From Cellulophaga omnivescoria (lineage in GTDB: Bacteria > Bacteroidota > Bacteroidia > Flavobacteriales > Flavobacteriaceae), in contig NZ_MDDP01000010.1 of NCBI RefSeq assembly GCF_001999725.1, positions 496,001-560,000 of the forward strand: a stretch of 64,000 bases of DNA, given 5' to 3'. How positions within the stretch are numbered: the stretch's first letter is position 1; every line of letters starts with the position of its first letter. The translations under genes and the position numbers were made by a program. Positions 1 to 9,326 of the stretch are shown piece after piece. The notes under the pieces were generated by a model. It worked only from the letters and a program-made list of their open reading frames with translations. It did not search any database and had not been told where the DNA came from.

Positions 1-619
1 AATGCGGTACTTTTTCTTTAAAATAAGCTATGTTTTCTAAACTTAAATCGTGGCCAGCATTAATTCCTAAGCCTAGTTTATGAGCTAAAATTGCAGCATC
101 TGTAAAAGGTTGTACTCCTGTTTTGTTGCCTTCTGCAAAAGCATCTGCGTAACTTTCTGTGTAAAGTTCTATGCGGTCTGTGCCAGTTTCAGCTGCTCCT
201 TCAACCATTTTTAAGTCTGCATTTACAAAAATAGATGTTCTAATATTGTTTGCTTTAAAAGTAGCAATAACATCTTTTAAAAAATCTTTGTGTTTAACAG
301 TGTCCCAACCAGCATTAGATGTAATTGCGTCTATGGCGTCTGGAACCAAAGTAACCTGTGTAGGTTGGGTTTCTAAAACTAAGTCTATAAACTTTTTAAT
401 AGGGTTACCTTCAATATTAAATTCTGTGGTAACAATATTTTTTAAATCTCGCGCATCTTGGTATCTAATGTGTCTTTCATCTGGTCTTGGATGTATAGTT
501 ATACCTTCTGCACCAAAAGCTTCTATATCTGTTGCAACTTTACATAAATTAGGAACATTGCCTCCTCTAGAGTTTCTTAAAGTGGCAATTTTATTTACGT
601 TTACGCTTAATTTTGTCAT
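1..619 (-). CDS. pdxJ: Pyridoxine 5'-phosphate synthase PdxJ (C-terminus cut by window edge)
   Basis: PdxJ condenses 1-deoxyxylulose 5-phosphate with 3-amino-1-hydroxyacetone phosphate to make pyridoxine 5'-phosphate in the cytoplasmic DXP-dependent vitamin B6 pathway. Reading the minus strand from the ATG at 619 gives about 206 codons beginning [20 protein letters not shown], with the family signatures [20 protein letters not shown] and [12 protein letters not shown]. The family is about 240 residues, so roughly the last 30 lie beyond the left edge. A consensus box TATTTTTG on the minus strand (641-648) gives the gene its own promoter, divergent from the CBS gene. PLP is the cofactor of several enzymes in this window, but no direct linkage is visible. 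Confidence 0.95.
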   Translation of the reverse strand, partial: MTKLSVNVNKIATLRNSRGGNVPNLCKVATDIEAFGAEGITIHPRPDERHIRYQDARDLKNIVTTEFNIEGNPIKKFIDLVLETQPTQVTLVPDAIDAITSNAGWDTVKHKDFLKDVIATFKANNIRTSIFVNADLKMVEGAAETGTDRIELYTESYADAFAEGNKTGVQPFTDAAILAHKLGLGINAGHDLSLENIAYFKEKVPH

Positions 620-640
620 TTTTATTTTGTTTAGCTACTG

Positions 641-648
641 CAAAAATA
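641..648 (-). promoter_or_regulatory. Bacteroidetes -7 promoter box for pdxJ
   Basis: The minus strand reads TATTTTTG, a full match to the Bacteroidetes -7 consensus TAnnTTTG, 22 bases before the pdxJ ATG. No clear -33 TTTG was found at the expected distance. Confidence 0.6.
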
Positions 649-766
649 CAAATAAGGCATAGCTTTTGTTATTACTTTGTTAAGGTTTTTTATTTTTATT
701 AAATGCCTTGTAATTTATAACCTAGGTCGAAAAAATTATTATTAATTTGCAGTAATATTTTAAGCT

Positions 767-1423
767 ATGCAGATACAGTCTAACATATTAACAACAATTC
801 CTACATTCTCTATAAACGATAGTATGGAAGGGGTAATTCGTTTTTTTAAAACAACTACTTTTTCGCACGTTGCAGTTGTAGATGATAATAGATTGATAGG
901 TATGATTGCCGAAAACGATTTTAAATCCTTTGAAAAAGGTAAAAAAATTGAAGATTATAAATATCAATTAGAGAACTTTACAGTAAATTCTGATACCTCT
1001 TGGTTAGATGTTTTAGAAGTGTTTTCTAAAAATGATGCTAACATTTTACCTGTTTTAGATAAAGATGAAGCTTTTACGGGTTATTATGACTTAACAGATA
1101 TTGTTGCTTTGTTTATTGGTACTCCTTTTTTTACCGAGCCAGGTGGAATTTTAGTGGTAGCAAAAGGTATGTCTGATTATTCTTTTAGTGAGGTTGCCCA
1201 AATAGTAGAGAGTAACAATGCAAAGTTGTATGGTGCTTTTATTACAGCAATAGAAAATGATGTTGTGCAAATTACATTAAAAGTAACCTCTGCCAATTTA
1301 AATGAAATTACACAATCTTTTAGGCGTTATAATTATAGTATTTTATTTGGTAATGATGATGATCTTTTTCTGCAAGATTTAAAAGAACGCTCTAACTATT
1401 TAGATAAATACTTAAACGTATAA
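767..1423 (+). CDS. CBS domain protein upstream of NAD kinase
   Basis: A 218-residue cytoplasmic protein. The first ~115 residues form a CBS pair (SINDSMEGVIRFFKTTTFSH, then DDNRLIGMIAENDF and a second repeat ending TGYYDLTDIVALF). CBS pairs usually bind adenine nucleotides or SAM and act as regulatory modules. The C-terminal ~90 residues look like an ACT-like ligand-binding fold, which is an inference from pattern only. The stop lies four bases before the nadK ATG, so the two are co-transcribed, and an adenylate-sensing role linked to NADP supply is plausible but unproven. There is no signal peptide. The ATG at 767 fits a near-consensus -7 box TTAATTTG at 742-749. Confidence 0.85.
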   Translation: MQIQSNILTTIPTFSINDSMEGVIRFFKTTTFSHVAVVDDNRLIGMIAENDFKSFEKGKKIEDYKYQLENFTVNSDTSWLDVLEVFSKNDANILPVLDKDEAFTGYYDLTDIVALFIGTPFFTEPGGILVVAKGMSDYSFSEVAQIVESNNAKLYGAFITAIENDVVQITLKVTSANLNEITQSFRRYNYSILFGNDDDLFLQDLKERSNYLDKYLNV

Positions 1424-1427
1424 CTGT

Positions 1428-2309
1428 ATGAAAGTTGCCATTTACGGACAAACTTATAATGATGATACTGTAGACTATGTGTTTGAGCTATTAAGTGAGT
1501 TAAAACTGCATAATGCGAGCATTAGTTTTGAAAGTGATTTTTACAAATTTATAACAGCCTCAAAAGAAATTGAAGATTTTTCAATTTTTACAGAAGATAG
1601 TGGTTTAGATGCATCTTTTGATATGTTTGTAAGTTTTGGAGGAGATGGTACAATTTTACGAGCCATTACTTTTGTTAAAGATTTAGGTATACCAATTGTT
1701 GGTGTTAATACGGGGCGTTTAGGGTTTTTGTCAACCTTTAAAAAAGAAGATGTAAAAAAAGTAGTGCAAGAGTTTGTGTCTAAGGATTATACTGTTGTAG
1801 ATAGGAGTTTAGTGGCAGTAACCTCTAACGTAAATATACCAGAGTTTAACGCTATTAATTTTGCGCTTAATGAGGTAACAGTGAGCAGAAAAGACACTAC
1901 ATCTATGATAACTGTAGAGACCTTTTTAAATAATGAGTACTTAAACTCTTACTGGGCAGATGGTTTAATAGTATCTACGCCAACAGGTTCTACAGGCTAC
2001 TCTTTAAGTTGTGGAGGTCCTGTAATTACCCCAACAGCAAAATCTTTGGTAATTACACCTATAGCACCGCATAACTTAAATGCAAGACCTTTAGTTATTT
2101 CTGATAATACTGTGGTAAAATTAAAAGTGTCTGGTAGAGAAAAAAACCATTTACTTTCTTTAGATTCTAGAATAGTTACCTTAGAAAACGGTACGGAAAT
2201 AACTGTGAAAAAAGCAGACTTTACCGTCAAGTTAATAGAGTACACATCAGAAAGCTTTTTAAAAACCCTGCGCAATAAACTTTTGTGGGGAGAAGATAAG
2301 CGTAATTAA
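1428..2309 (+). CDS. nadK: NAD kinase
   Basis: ATP-dependent NAD kinase makes NADP from NAD in the cytoplasm. The 293-residue product has the diagnostic GGDGT motif at residues 71-75, the NEVTVSR segment near 148, and the glycine-rich TPTGSTGYSLS signature near 185-195, all in the family order and at normal length. It starts four bases after the CBS gene stop and is translationally coupled to it. No sensor domain is fused; any nucleotide sensing may be supplied by the neighbouring CBS protein. A separate promoter (2402-2409) begins the next transcription unit. Confidence 0.97.
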   Translation: MKVAIYGQTYNDDTVDYVFELLSELKLHNASISFESDFYKFITASKEIEDFSIFTEDSGLDASFDMFVSFGGDGTILRAITFVKDLGIPIVGVNTGRLGFLSTFKKEDVKKVVQEFVSKDYTVVDRSLVAVTSNVNIPEFNAINFALNEVTVSRKDTTSMITVETFLNNEYLNSYWADGLIVSTPTGSTGYSLSCGGPVITPTAKSLVITPIAPHNLNARPLVISDNTVVKLKVSGREKNHLLSLDSRIVTLENGTEITVKKADFTVKLIEYTSESFLKTLRNKLLWGEDKRN

Positions 2310-2401
2310 TTGTTTGTTAAACAATAAATGTGCTATAAAACTGTTATTCAATGAAGAGAACAGAGGTGTAATAATAGGATTCTGCTAAAATCTAATATTA
2401 T

Positions 2402-2409
2402 TATATTTG
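2402..2409 (+). promoter_or_regulatory. -7 promoter box of the DUF6089-uppS-bamA-ompH operon
   Basis: TATATTTG matches TAnnTTTG exactly and lies 16 bases before the ATG at 2426. The -33 element is weak (TTCTG near 2380). Confidence 0.6.
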
Positions 2410-2425
2410 CAAACTTTTAGGATTT

Positions 2426-3121
2426 ATGAGAATATTTATTGCTATTATATTATTTTTTATTTTAGGCAATGCCAGTGCGCAAACTTATGAAGTTGGTGTG
2501 CTAACTGGTGGTTTAAATAATATTGGTGACGTTGGTAGAACCAACTATATAAGTCCAAGCGGTTTTGCTTATGGCGGTATTTTTAAATGGAATAAAAGTA
2601 AACGTTATGCTTGGCGAGCTAGTATACTTCACGGAAAGTTTGTTGCAGACGATTTAAAGTCTGGTTTGGCATACAGGCAAAAAAGGCAATTAAAAATGGA
2701 GAATACTATTACAGAATTCTCTGCAGGTTTAGAGGTTAATTTTGTAGAGTACAATTTACACAAGTTGGGTCCTGCATTTACACCTTATTTATATACAGGT
2801 GTAACTTATTTTAGGTATGATTATAATTATTTTGAAGTTGGTTTTTTGCAAGATTTAGATCAGCGTGAAGGAGATTTTGCTATTCCAATGACAGTTGGTT
2901 TAAAGTATAGATTAAATCAATTTTTTATCTTAGGCGCCGAAATAGGTGCTAGATATACGTTTACAGACAATTTAGACGCTAGTAATCCAGAAAAAGCTAA
3001 TGTTGCAACCCTTATAGATCCTAAGTTTGGAAATATTTTTAGTGATGATTGGTATGTTTTTTCAGGTTTTACGTTAACTTACACCTTTGGTAGAAAACCG
3101 TGCTCAGATTGTTTTGAGTAA
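2426..3121 (+). CDS. DUF6089 family outer membrane beta-barrel protein
   Basis: A 231-residue protein with an N-terminal signal peptide (MRIFIAIILFFILGNASA, cleavage before QTYEVG). It has alternating aromatic and glycine strands typical of a small outer-membrane beta-barrel, such as GVLTGGLNNIGD, GAEIGARYTF and SGFTLTYTFG. The C-terminus carries a CSDC pair. This protein sits between nadK and uppS-bamA in many Flavobacteriia and is called DUF6089; its function is not known. The nine-base gap to uppS places it in the envelope-assembly operon, so a structural or assembly role in the outer membrane is a reasonable guess. Confidence 0.8.
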   Translation: MRIFIAIILFFILGNASAQTYEVGVLTGGLNNIGDVGRTNYISPSGFAYGGIFKWNKSKRYAWRASILHGKFVADDLKSGLAYRQKRQLKMENTITEFSAGLEVNFVEYNLHKLGPAFTPYLYTGVTYFRYDYNYFEVGFLQDLDQREGDFAIPMTVGLKYRLNQFFILGAEIGARYTFTDNLDASNPEKANVATLIDPKFGNIFSDDWYVFSGFTLTYTFGRKPCSDCFE

Positions 3122-3130
3122 ATTATACTT

Positions 3131-3871
3131 ATGGATACTATAGAAGATTTAAATAAAGAAAATATTCCAGATCATTTAGCCATTATTATGGATGGTAATG
3201 GCAGATGGGCAAAACAAAAAGGTAAACTGCGTATTTTTGGACATGAAAATGGCGTAAAAACAGTGCGTAGAGTAGTAGAAAATTGCGCTAAGCTTGGTGT
3301 AGGTTACTTAACATTGTATACTTTTTCTACAGAAAACTGGAATAGACCTAAGTTAGAAGTAGATACGCTTATGCGTATTTTGGTGTCTTCTTTAAAGAAA
3401 GAAGTTAAAACTCTTAACAAAAACAACATAAAACTTAACGCAATAGGAAACCTAAGTTTATTACCTGCAAAAGCTGGTGAAGAACTAAAGAATGTAATGT
3501 CAAAAACCTCGGTAAATACTGGTATGACACTAACATTGGCGTTAAGCTATGGTTCTAGGGATGAGATTAGAACAGCTGTTCAGGAAATTAGTATCAAAGT
3601 TAAAAATAATATAATTTCTCCCGAAAATATTGATGAAATCATTATTAATAACCATCTTTACACGCAAAATTTACCAGACGTAGATTTACTTATAAGAACT
3701 AGCGGTGAACACCGTATAAGTAATTTTTTACTTTGGCAAATAGCGTATGCAGAACTGTACTTTACAGATGTTCTTTGGCCAGACTTTAAAGAGCATCATT
3801 TAGTAGACGCAATTAAAAATTATCAGAACAGAGAACGAAGATTTGGAAAAACTAGCGAACAACTCAACTAA
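3131..3871 (+). CDS. uppS: Isoprenyl transferase (undecaprenyl diphosphate synthase)
   Basis: A cis-prenyltransferase that extends farnesyl diphosphate with isopentenyl diphosphate to make the C55 lipid carrier for peptidoglycan and polysaccharide export. The 246-residue product has the catalytic Asp21 in IIMDGNGRWA, the GHENGVK segment, the TLYTFSTENWNRP motif and the C-terminal LLIRTSGEHRISNFLLWQ substrate-binding motif. Length is normal. It overlaps the downstream bamA start by 29 bases, so the two are translationally coupled, linking lipid-carrier synthesis to outer-membrane assembly genes. Confidence 0.96.
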   Translation: MDTIEDLNKENIPDHLAIIMDGNGRWAKQKGKLRIFGHENGVKTVRRVVENCAKLGVGYLTLYTFSTENWNRPKLEVDTLMRILVSSLKKEVKTLNKNNIKLNAIGNLSLLPAKAGEELKNVMSKTSVNTGMTLTLALSYGSRDEIRTAVQEISIKVKNNIISPENIDEIIINNHLYTQNLPDVDLLIRTSGEHRISNFLLWQIAYAELYFTDVLWPDFKEHHLVDAIKNYQNRERRFGKTSEQLN

Positions 3872-6464
3872 CACAACCAAAAGAACCATTACTTTTGGTT
3901 CTATTATTACCATCCTTTTTCTTTTTACAAACCTTATTGCTTTTGGGCAAGAGGCATCTTATGAAGATGGTAAAAAGTATATTTTAGGAGGTTTAGAAAT
4001 TACAGGGGTAAAAAGTTACAACGAGCAAACTGTAATAACATTTACCGGTCTTAGGGTTGGGCAGCCAATAACACTTCCTGGAGAAGAAATTAGTGCTGTA
4101 ATTAATAAATTATGGGCTTTAGAACTTTTTAGTGATATCAATTTTTATATTACAGATATTAAGGGAGAAGAAGTATTTTTAGAACTTAATATCGTAGAGC
4201 GCCCTACGCTTACAGATGTTACTGTATACGGAGTAAAAAAACGTAAGGTAGCAGATATAATAAATGATACAGACCTTAAAAAAGGAAAGAAAATAACACA
4301 AAGTCTTATTAATAACACAGAGAACTACTTAAAAAATAAGTACAAAAAACAAGGGTACTTAAATACTAAAGTAAACATTGCTACTGCTGTAGATACATCA
4401 GAAACCAATGCTCAAAAAATGGTTATTAATATTAAAAAAGGCGAAAAAGTAAAAATTAGTGACATTACTTTTAATGGCAATAGCCAGTTAGCTGATAAAA
4501 AATTGCGTAAGGCTCTTAAAAAAACTAAAAAGAAGAAGTTTTACCGTTTCTGGAAAAAATCTAAATATATAGAAGAAGATTATAAAAACGATTTAACTGC
4601 ATTGGTAGAGAAATATGCAGAAAACGGATTTAGAGATGCAAGAGTAATTTCTGATACTATTACTAATGTTAATGATAATAACATTAAAATTAATATTAAT
4701 GTAGAAGAGGGTAACAAGTACTACTTTGGAGATATAGATTTTGTTGGTAATACAGTTTATCCGGACGTAATTTTAAGTAGAGCCTTAGGTATCAAAAAAG
4801 GTAGTACGTATAATGGTGTATTATTAAAGAAAAGAATTTCTGATAATACGAAACCAGATCCAAACGATTTAACAAGTTTATATCAAAATAATGGATATAT
4901 GTTTTCTACAATTAACCCAGTAGAGGTTTCTGCAGAAAATGATACTATAAATTTTGAAATAAGAATTATAGAAGGTAAGGAAACCTTTTTAGACCACGTT
5001 ACTGTAACAGGAAACGACAAAACAAACGACCATGTTATATTTAGGGAGCTAAGAACTCGTCCTGGTCAAAAATATAATAAAGCAGATATTATTAGAAGTA
5101 TTAGAGAATTAGGTGCTCTTGGTTATTTTGATGCAGAAAGTATTAAACCGGATGTTCTTAACCCTAACCCAGACGCTGGTACTGTAGATATTAATTATAA
5201 TGTTTTAGAGGCTGGTTCTAGTCAAATTGAATTACAAGGTGGCTACGGTGGCGGTGGTTTTATAGGTACATTAGGACTGTCTTTTAGTAACTTTTCTTTA
5301 AAAAATATTTTTAATAAAGATGCTTATGTTCCTGTACCAATGGGAGACGGACAAACATTTTCTATTAGGTTACAAGCTAGTAGAACTTACAGAGTATATA
5401 GTTTTAACTTTTCTGAGCCTTGGCTAGGAGGTAAAAAACCTGTGCAGTTTAATATGTCTTTGTCTAGAACGCAGCAATTTGCTTATGACTATCAAGAAAG
5501 AGAAGTAGATAAAGGCAGACAGTTTTCAATATCTAGTATTTCTGTAGGTTTAGCTAAAAGGTTAAAGTGGCCAGATGACTTTTTTGTGGCCTCTCACTCT
5601 TTAGCATACCAATTATATGATTTTAAAGATTACAATATAGGTTTGTTTAATTTTGGTAATGGTTCTGCAAATTCATTTTCTTATACGTTTGGTTTGTCTA
5701 GAGAATCTTTAGCAGGTGGTAAAATATTTCCGCGTGGTGGATCTAGTTTCCAATTTAAATTTAAAGCAACACCACCTTATTCATTATTTTCAGATAAAGA
5801 TTATAAAGGGTTAAAAGAGGAAAGTGATGAGTTACAAGAAGCACGTACAACCAGAAATTTAACTGCTTATGAGCAAACTCGATTAGAGGAAATTGAGGAA
5901 GATAGATTTAAGTGGTTGGAATTTTATAAGGCTAGTTTTAAAGGAGATTGGTATACAACTTTAACAGGAGATTTAGTTTTACGTACTAATGCAGAATTTG
6001 GTTTCTTGGGTAATTATAATAATGATATAGGTAATGTTCCTTTTGAGCGTTACTTTGTTGGAGGTGATGGTTTAGGTAACTTTACTTTAGACGGAAGAGA
6101 AACAATACAATTAAGAGGATATGAGAACCAATCTTTAACACCCGTTATTGCTAGTTCTAATGAGCAAGAAGGTGGTGTGGTTTATAATAAATTCTCTATG
6201 GAACTAAGATATCCTATAACATTAAAGCCTTCTGCATCTATTTATGCACTAGGATTTTTAGAAGGAGGTAACTCTTTCAGCAATTTTACTGAATTTAATC
6301 CGTTTGAAATAAAACGATCGGCCGGAGTAGGGTTGCGCATATTTATGCCAGCTTTTGGTCTATTGGGAATTGACTTTGGTTATGGGTTTGACAAGGATAA
6401 CTTGCCAACCTCTACTGAACCAAGTGGATGGCAGACGCACTTCATCATTGGTCAGCAGTTTTAA
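3843..6464 (+). CDS. bamA: Outer membrane assembly factor BamA (Omp85)
   Basis: Central subunit of the beta-barrel assembly machinery. The 873-residue product has a signal peptide (core ITILFLFTNLIAFGQ) after a charged N-terminus, POTRA repeats over about residues 50-470 (for example ITDITFNGNSQLADKKLRKA and YFGDIDFVGNTVYPD), and a 16-strand-type Omp85 barrel over the rest, ending in Phe as expected for BAM substrates. No ATG lies in frame before the signal peptide, so the start is taken as the TTG at 3843, inside uppS. Two Skp-like chaperones follow, completing a barrel-biogenesis operon. The start codon is the least certain part. Confidence 0.93.
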   Translation: MEKLANNSTNTTKRTITFGSIITILFLFTNLIAFGQEASYEDGKKYILGGLEITGVKSYNEQTVITFTGLRVGQPITLPGEEISAVINKLWALELFSDINFYITDIKGEEVFLELNIVERPTLTDVTVYGVKKRKVADIINDTDLKKGKKITQSLINNTENYLKNKYKKQGYLNTKVNIATAVDTSETNAQKMVINIKKGEKVKISDITFNGNSQLADKKLRKALKKTKKKKFYRFWKKSKYIEEDYKNDLTALVEKYAENGFRDARVISDTITNVNDNNIKININVEEGNKYYFGDIDFVGNTVYPDVILSRALGIKKGSTYNGVLLKKRISDNTKPDPNDLTSLYQNNGYMFSTINPVEVSAENDTINFEIRIIEGKETFLDHVTVTGNDKTNDHVIFRELRTRPGQKYNKADIIRSIRELGALGYFDAESIKPDVLNPNPDAGTVDINYNVLEAGSSQIELQGGYGGGGFIGTLGLSFSNFSLKNIFNKDAYVPVPMGDGQTFSIRLQASRTYRVYSFNFSEPWLGGKKPVQFNMSLSRTQQFAYDYQEREVDKGRQFSISSISVGLAKRLKWPDDFFVASHSLAYQLYDFKDYNIGLFNFGNGSANSFSYTFGLSRESLAGGKIFPRGGSSFQFKFKATPPYSLFSDKDYKGLKEESDELQEARTTRNLTAYEQTRLEEIEEDRFKWLEFYKASFKGDWYTTLTGDLVLRTNAEFGFLGNYNNDIGNVPFERYFVGGDGLGNFTLDGRETIQLRGYENQSLTPVIASSNEQEGGVVYNKFSMELRYPITLKPSASIYALGFLEGGNSFSNFTEFNPFEIKRSAGVGLRIFMPAFGLLGIDFGYGFDKDNLPTSTEPSGWQTHFIIGQQF

Positions 6465-6565
6465 TTACAAAGAATATTTCTAATTTACCATATATTAATA
6501 AGCTTGTTTTTGGGTAATTAATATTTTTGGCACGATATTTTCTATGTATTAAAACGATAAACAAA

Positions 6566-7351
6566 ATGAAAACAAAAGTTCTTTTAATTGTAACTACGTT
6601 GCTACTGTCAACTAGTATTTTTGCTCAAAGGGGTGTTAGGATTGCCTATGTAGATATGGAATACATTTTAGAAAATGTAGAAGAGTACAGAGAGGCAACC
6701 GAACAACTAGCTAGTAAAGTAGAAAAATGGAAACTAGAAATTGAAGGTGAAAAAAAGGAAATCTTTGATATGAGGCAAACACTGCTTGCTGAAAAAGTTT
6801 TATTAACAAATGAGTTAATAGAAGAGCGAGAAGAAGAAATTGCTTTATTAGAAAAAGAAATGTTGCAATACCAGCAAGATAGATTTGGTCCACAGGGAGA
6901 CTTGGTCATGCAAAAATTAAGGTTGGTGCAGCCAATACAAGATCAGGTTTTTAGTGAAGTTCAAAAAATTGGACAAAATAAAAATTACGATTTTATTTTT
7001 GATAAATCTGCAGATGTTGTAATGTTGTATGCAGAGAAAAGAAATGACATTAGTGAGCTAGTACTTAGAGCAATTTCCAGAACCAGAAAAATTAGTGCAC
7101 CTAAAAAAAGCGCTAGAAGTAGATTTGATGATGAGGAAGAAGAAAAACCAATTACAGAAGCTTTAAGGATTAGACAAGAGCAAGCCAAAGAAGCAGATGC
7201 GGCAAGAGCTAAAAGTGCAGAAGAGAAAAGAGCAGAGCAGTTAAAATTAAGAGAGGAACGTAAAAAAGCATACGAGGCTAGAAGAAAAAAGTTATTAGAA
7301 GAAAAAGCAGCTAAACAAAAGAAAACCAAAGAAGAAAAAGACAATAATTAA
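6566..7351 (+). CDS. OmpH/Skp-family periplasmic chaperone, long form
   Basis: A 261-residue exported protein in the OmpH/Skp family, which holds unfolded outer-membrane proteins in the periplasm. The start is the ATG at 6566, because the signal peptide MKTKVLLIVTTLLLSTSIFA begins there; the in-frame TTG at 6527 would add 13 unlikely residues. Residues ~20-170 form the Skp domain with long coiled-coil helices. The last ~85 residues are a highly charged Lys/Glu/Arg/Ala segment unlike the compact Skp, possibly an extended coiled coil. It lies between bamA and a second, shorter paralogue, suggesting division of labour. Confidence 0.88.
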   Translation: MKTKVLLIVTTLLLSTSIFAQRGVRIAYVDMEYILENVEEYREATEQLASKVEKWKLEIEGEKKEIFDMRQTLLAEKVLLTNELIEEREEEIALLEKEMLQYQQDRFGPQGDLVMQKLRLVQPIQDQVFSEVQKIGQNKNYDFIFDKSADVVMLYAEKRNDISELVLRAISRTRKISAPKKSARSRFDDEEEEKPITEALRIRQEQAKEADAARAKSAEEKRAEQLKLREERKKAYEARRKKLLEEKAAKQKKTKEEKDNN

Positions 7352-7406
7352 AAAGGTCTATACACTAAAATTAACTAAATACTTAAATTAACATTCAATT
7401 ACTATT

Positions 7407-7916
7407 ATGAAACATTTAAAGAAAATAGCAGTAGCATTAGTATTATTTGTGGCTACAACGGCATTTGTAAACGCACAGTCTAAAGTTGCGCATATTAATG
7501 TACAACAGTTGTTACAAGAGATGCCTGCAATGAAGCAAGCAGATGCAGAATTAAAAAAATTAAATGAAACTCTTGGGGCAGATATCCAAGCGAGTGTTAC
7601 AGAAGCTAGAAACAAGGCTACGCAATACCAAAATGAAGCAGCTTCTAAAACAGCAGAAGAAAATGCTAAAAGAGAACAGGAAATAATGACGTATCAAAAA
7701 ACTATTCAAACTGCACAGCAAGCGGCGCAGCAAGAATTACAAAAAAAGCAACAAGAATTGTTGGCTCCAATACAAGAGTCTGCAATGAAAGCTATAGAGA
7801 AAGTAGCAGCTGCTCAAGGATATGACTACGTAATTGATGCTAGTCCAGGTGCGGGTCTACTTGTGTCTAAAGGAAAAGATCTTTTAGCAGACGTAAAAAA
7901 AGAATTAAAATTCTAA
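7407..7916 (+). CDS. OmpH/Skp-family periplasmic chaperone, short form
   Basis: A 169-residue exported OmpH/Skp protein. The signal peptide is MKHLKKIAVALVLFVATTAF followed by VNAQ, then the KVAHINVQQLLQEMP segment typical of the family, a Gln/Ala/Lys-rich coiled-coil arm over about residues 50-125, and the closing YDYVIDASPGAGLLVSKGKD strand region. Its size is that of canonical Skp. It is the last gene of the bam cluster and is followed by a strong terminator at 7939-7968. Confidence 0.92.
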   Translation: MKHLKKIAVALVLFVATTAFVNAQSKVAHINVQQLLQEMPAMKQADAELKKLNETLGADIQASVTEARNKATQYQNEAASKTAEENAKREQEIMTYQKTIQTAQQAAQQELQKKQQELLAPIQESAMKAIEKVAAAQGYDYVIDASPGAGLLVSKGKDLLADVKKELKF

Positions 7917-7938
7917 TTTACTAGACTTTATTATTACA

Positions 7939-7968
7939 AAGGCTGTGCATTTTTGCACAGCCTTTTTT
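7939..7968 (+). terminator. Intrinsic terminator after the bamA-ompH operon
   Basis: A 9-bp perfect stem, GGCTGTGCA (7941-7949) with TGCACAGCC (7954-7962), a four-base loop and a run of six T. It separates the bam operon from murI. Confidence 0.92.
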
Positions 7969-8010
7969 GTTTATTTGTGTTATATTTAAGTTTATAAATT
8001 TTATAGTTAA

Positions 8011-8802
8011 ATGCAAAGCAATCCTATTGGTGTTTTTGATTCGGGAGTTGGTGGTACGTCTATTTGGAAGGAAATTCATAAATTACTTCCGTTAGAAAAT
8101 ACGATTTACCTGGCGGATAGTGCTAATGCTCCTTATGGAGAAAAATCTACTGAGGAAATTATTCAATTAAGTGTTAAAAATACAGAGCTTCTACTAAGTT
8201 ATAACTGTAAGTTAATTGTAGTGGCTTGTAACACGGCAACTACTAATGCAATTAAGTATTTAAGGAATACGTATGCTGATGTTTCTTTTATTGGTATTGA
8301 GCCTGCAATAAAACCAGCTGTTTTACAGTCTAATTCTAAAACTGTAGGCGTATTGGCAACTAAAGGTACGTTGTCTAGTAGTTTGTTTCATAGTACCGTT
8401 AAAAGTCACGCAGAAGGCATTAAAATAATTGAAAAAGAAGGTAAGGGATTGGTTCCTTTAATAGAAGCTGGTAAGGCTTCTTCTAAGGAAACAAAAACCT
8501 TATTAAAAACTTTTTTGGCTCCAATGCTAGCGCATAATATAGATTATCTTGTTTTGGGTTGTACACATTACCCTTATTTAGTGCCTGTTTTAAAAGAGTT
8601 GCTTCCAAAGCACGTAAATATTATAGATTCTGGTGAGGCAGTGGCTAGGCAAACTAAAGCGGTTTTAACAAAGAATAGTTTGTTAAATACACTAAACAAT
8701 AAAAGCTCTCATAGGTTTTATACAAACGCAGATGTACCTATCTTAAAGTCATTTTTGACAGAAGTAAAGTCGACTATTAATGTTGTTTATTTAGACTTTT
8801 AA
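8011..8802 (+). CDS. murI: Glutamate racemase
   Basis: Converts L- to D-glutamate for peptidoglycan by a two-cysteine, cofactor-independent mechanism. The 263-residue product has IGVFDSGVGG near the N-terminus, the first catalytic Cys73 in VVACNTATTNA and the second, Cys184, in LGCTHYPYL, both at family positions. Length is normal. It stands after the bam operon terminator and converges with folA; the intergenic gap on that side is only eight bases. Confidence 0.96.
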   Translation: MQSNPIGVFDSGVGGTSIWKEIHKLLPLENTIYLADSANAPYGEKSTEEIIQLSVKNTELLLSYNCKLIVVACNTATTNAIKYLRNTYADVSFIGIEPAIKPAVLQSNSKTVGVLATKGTLSSSLFHSTVKSHAEGIKIIEKEGKGLVPLIEAGKASSKETKTLLKTFLAPMLAHNIDYLVLGCTHYPYLVPVLKELLPKHVNIIDSGEAVARQTKAVLTKNSLLNTLNNKSSHRFYTNADVPILKSFLTEVKSTINVVYLDF

Positions 8803-8810
8803 AAATCCAA

Positions 8811-9308
8811 TTAGCATTTGCGTACATATGTTAAATATGTAAAATCTAATTTGTGTTTTTCATCTTTTGGGTGGTATTCTTCAAAAACCACTTCCCAATT
8901 ATTTTTATTTAATTCAGGAAAAAATGTATCGGCATCAAACTCTGTATGTACTCTTGTAAGTTCAATTTTATGTGTGTATTCTAACGCTAATTTGTAAATT
9001 TCACCACCTCCAATTATGTAAACTAGCTCGTTATCTTTGGTAATTTTTAAAGCATCTTCTAAAGAGTGTACAACCACACAATTATTATAATTTATAGTGT
9101 AGCTTTTGTCCCTTGTAATTACAATGTGCTTTCTGTTTGGTAATGGTTTAGGAAAACTTTCAAAAGTTTTTCTCCCCATAACAATTGGGTTGCCTGTAGT
9201 AAGTTTTTTAAAGCGTTTAAAATCATCTGGCAAATGCCAAAGCAAATCATTGTCTTTTCCTAGGGCATTATTTTCTGCAGCAGCTGCAATGGCTATTATT
9301 TTTTGCAC
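8811..9308 (-). CDS. folA: Dihydrofolate reductase
   Basis: NADPH-dependent reduction of dihydrofolate to tetrahydrofolate. The 165-residue product has the N-terminal AAAENNALGKDNDLLWHLP block with the substrate-binding acidic residue in the DDFKRFK helix, GRKTFESFPKPLPNR for NADPH binding, and IIGGGEIYKLAL. No ATG is available; the start is a GTG at 9308, giving MQKIIAIAAAAENN, which matches the usual N-terminus. It lies 18 bases after thyA on the same strand, a functional pair because ThyA makes the dihydrofolate that FolA recycles. Confidence 0.95.
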   Translation of the reverse strand: MQKIIAIAAAAENNALGKDNDLLWHLPDDFKRFKKLTTGNPIVMGRKTFESFPKPLPNRKHIVITRDKSYTINYNNCVVVHSLEDALKITKDNELVYIIGGGEIYKLALEYTHKIELTRVHTEFDADTFFPELNKNNWEVVFEEYHPKDEKHKLDFTYLTYVRKC

Positions 9309-9326
9309 AACTTGTAATTTATAAAA

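Noticed and set aside
171-662. Plus-strand frame of 163 codons at the left end
   Set aside because: It is the antisense of pdxJ, which has full family motifs on the minus strand.
6646-7344. Antisense Ser/Leu-rich frames across the long OmpH gene
   Set aside because: They mirror the Lys/Glu-rich coiled coil on the plus strand and have no signal of their own.
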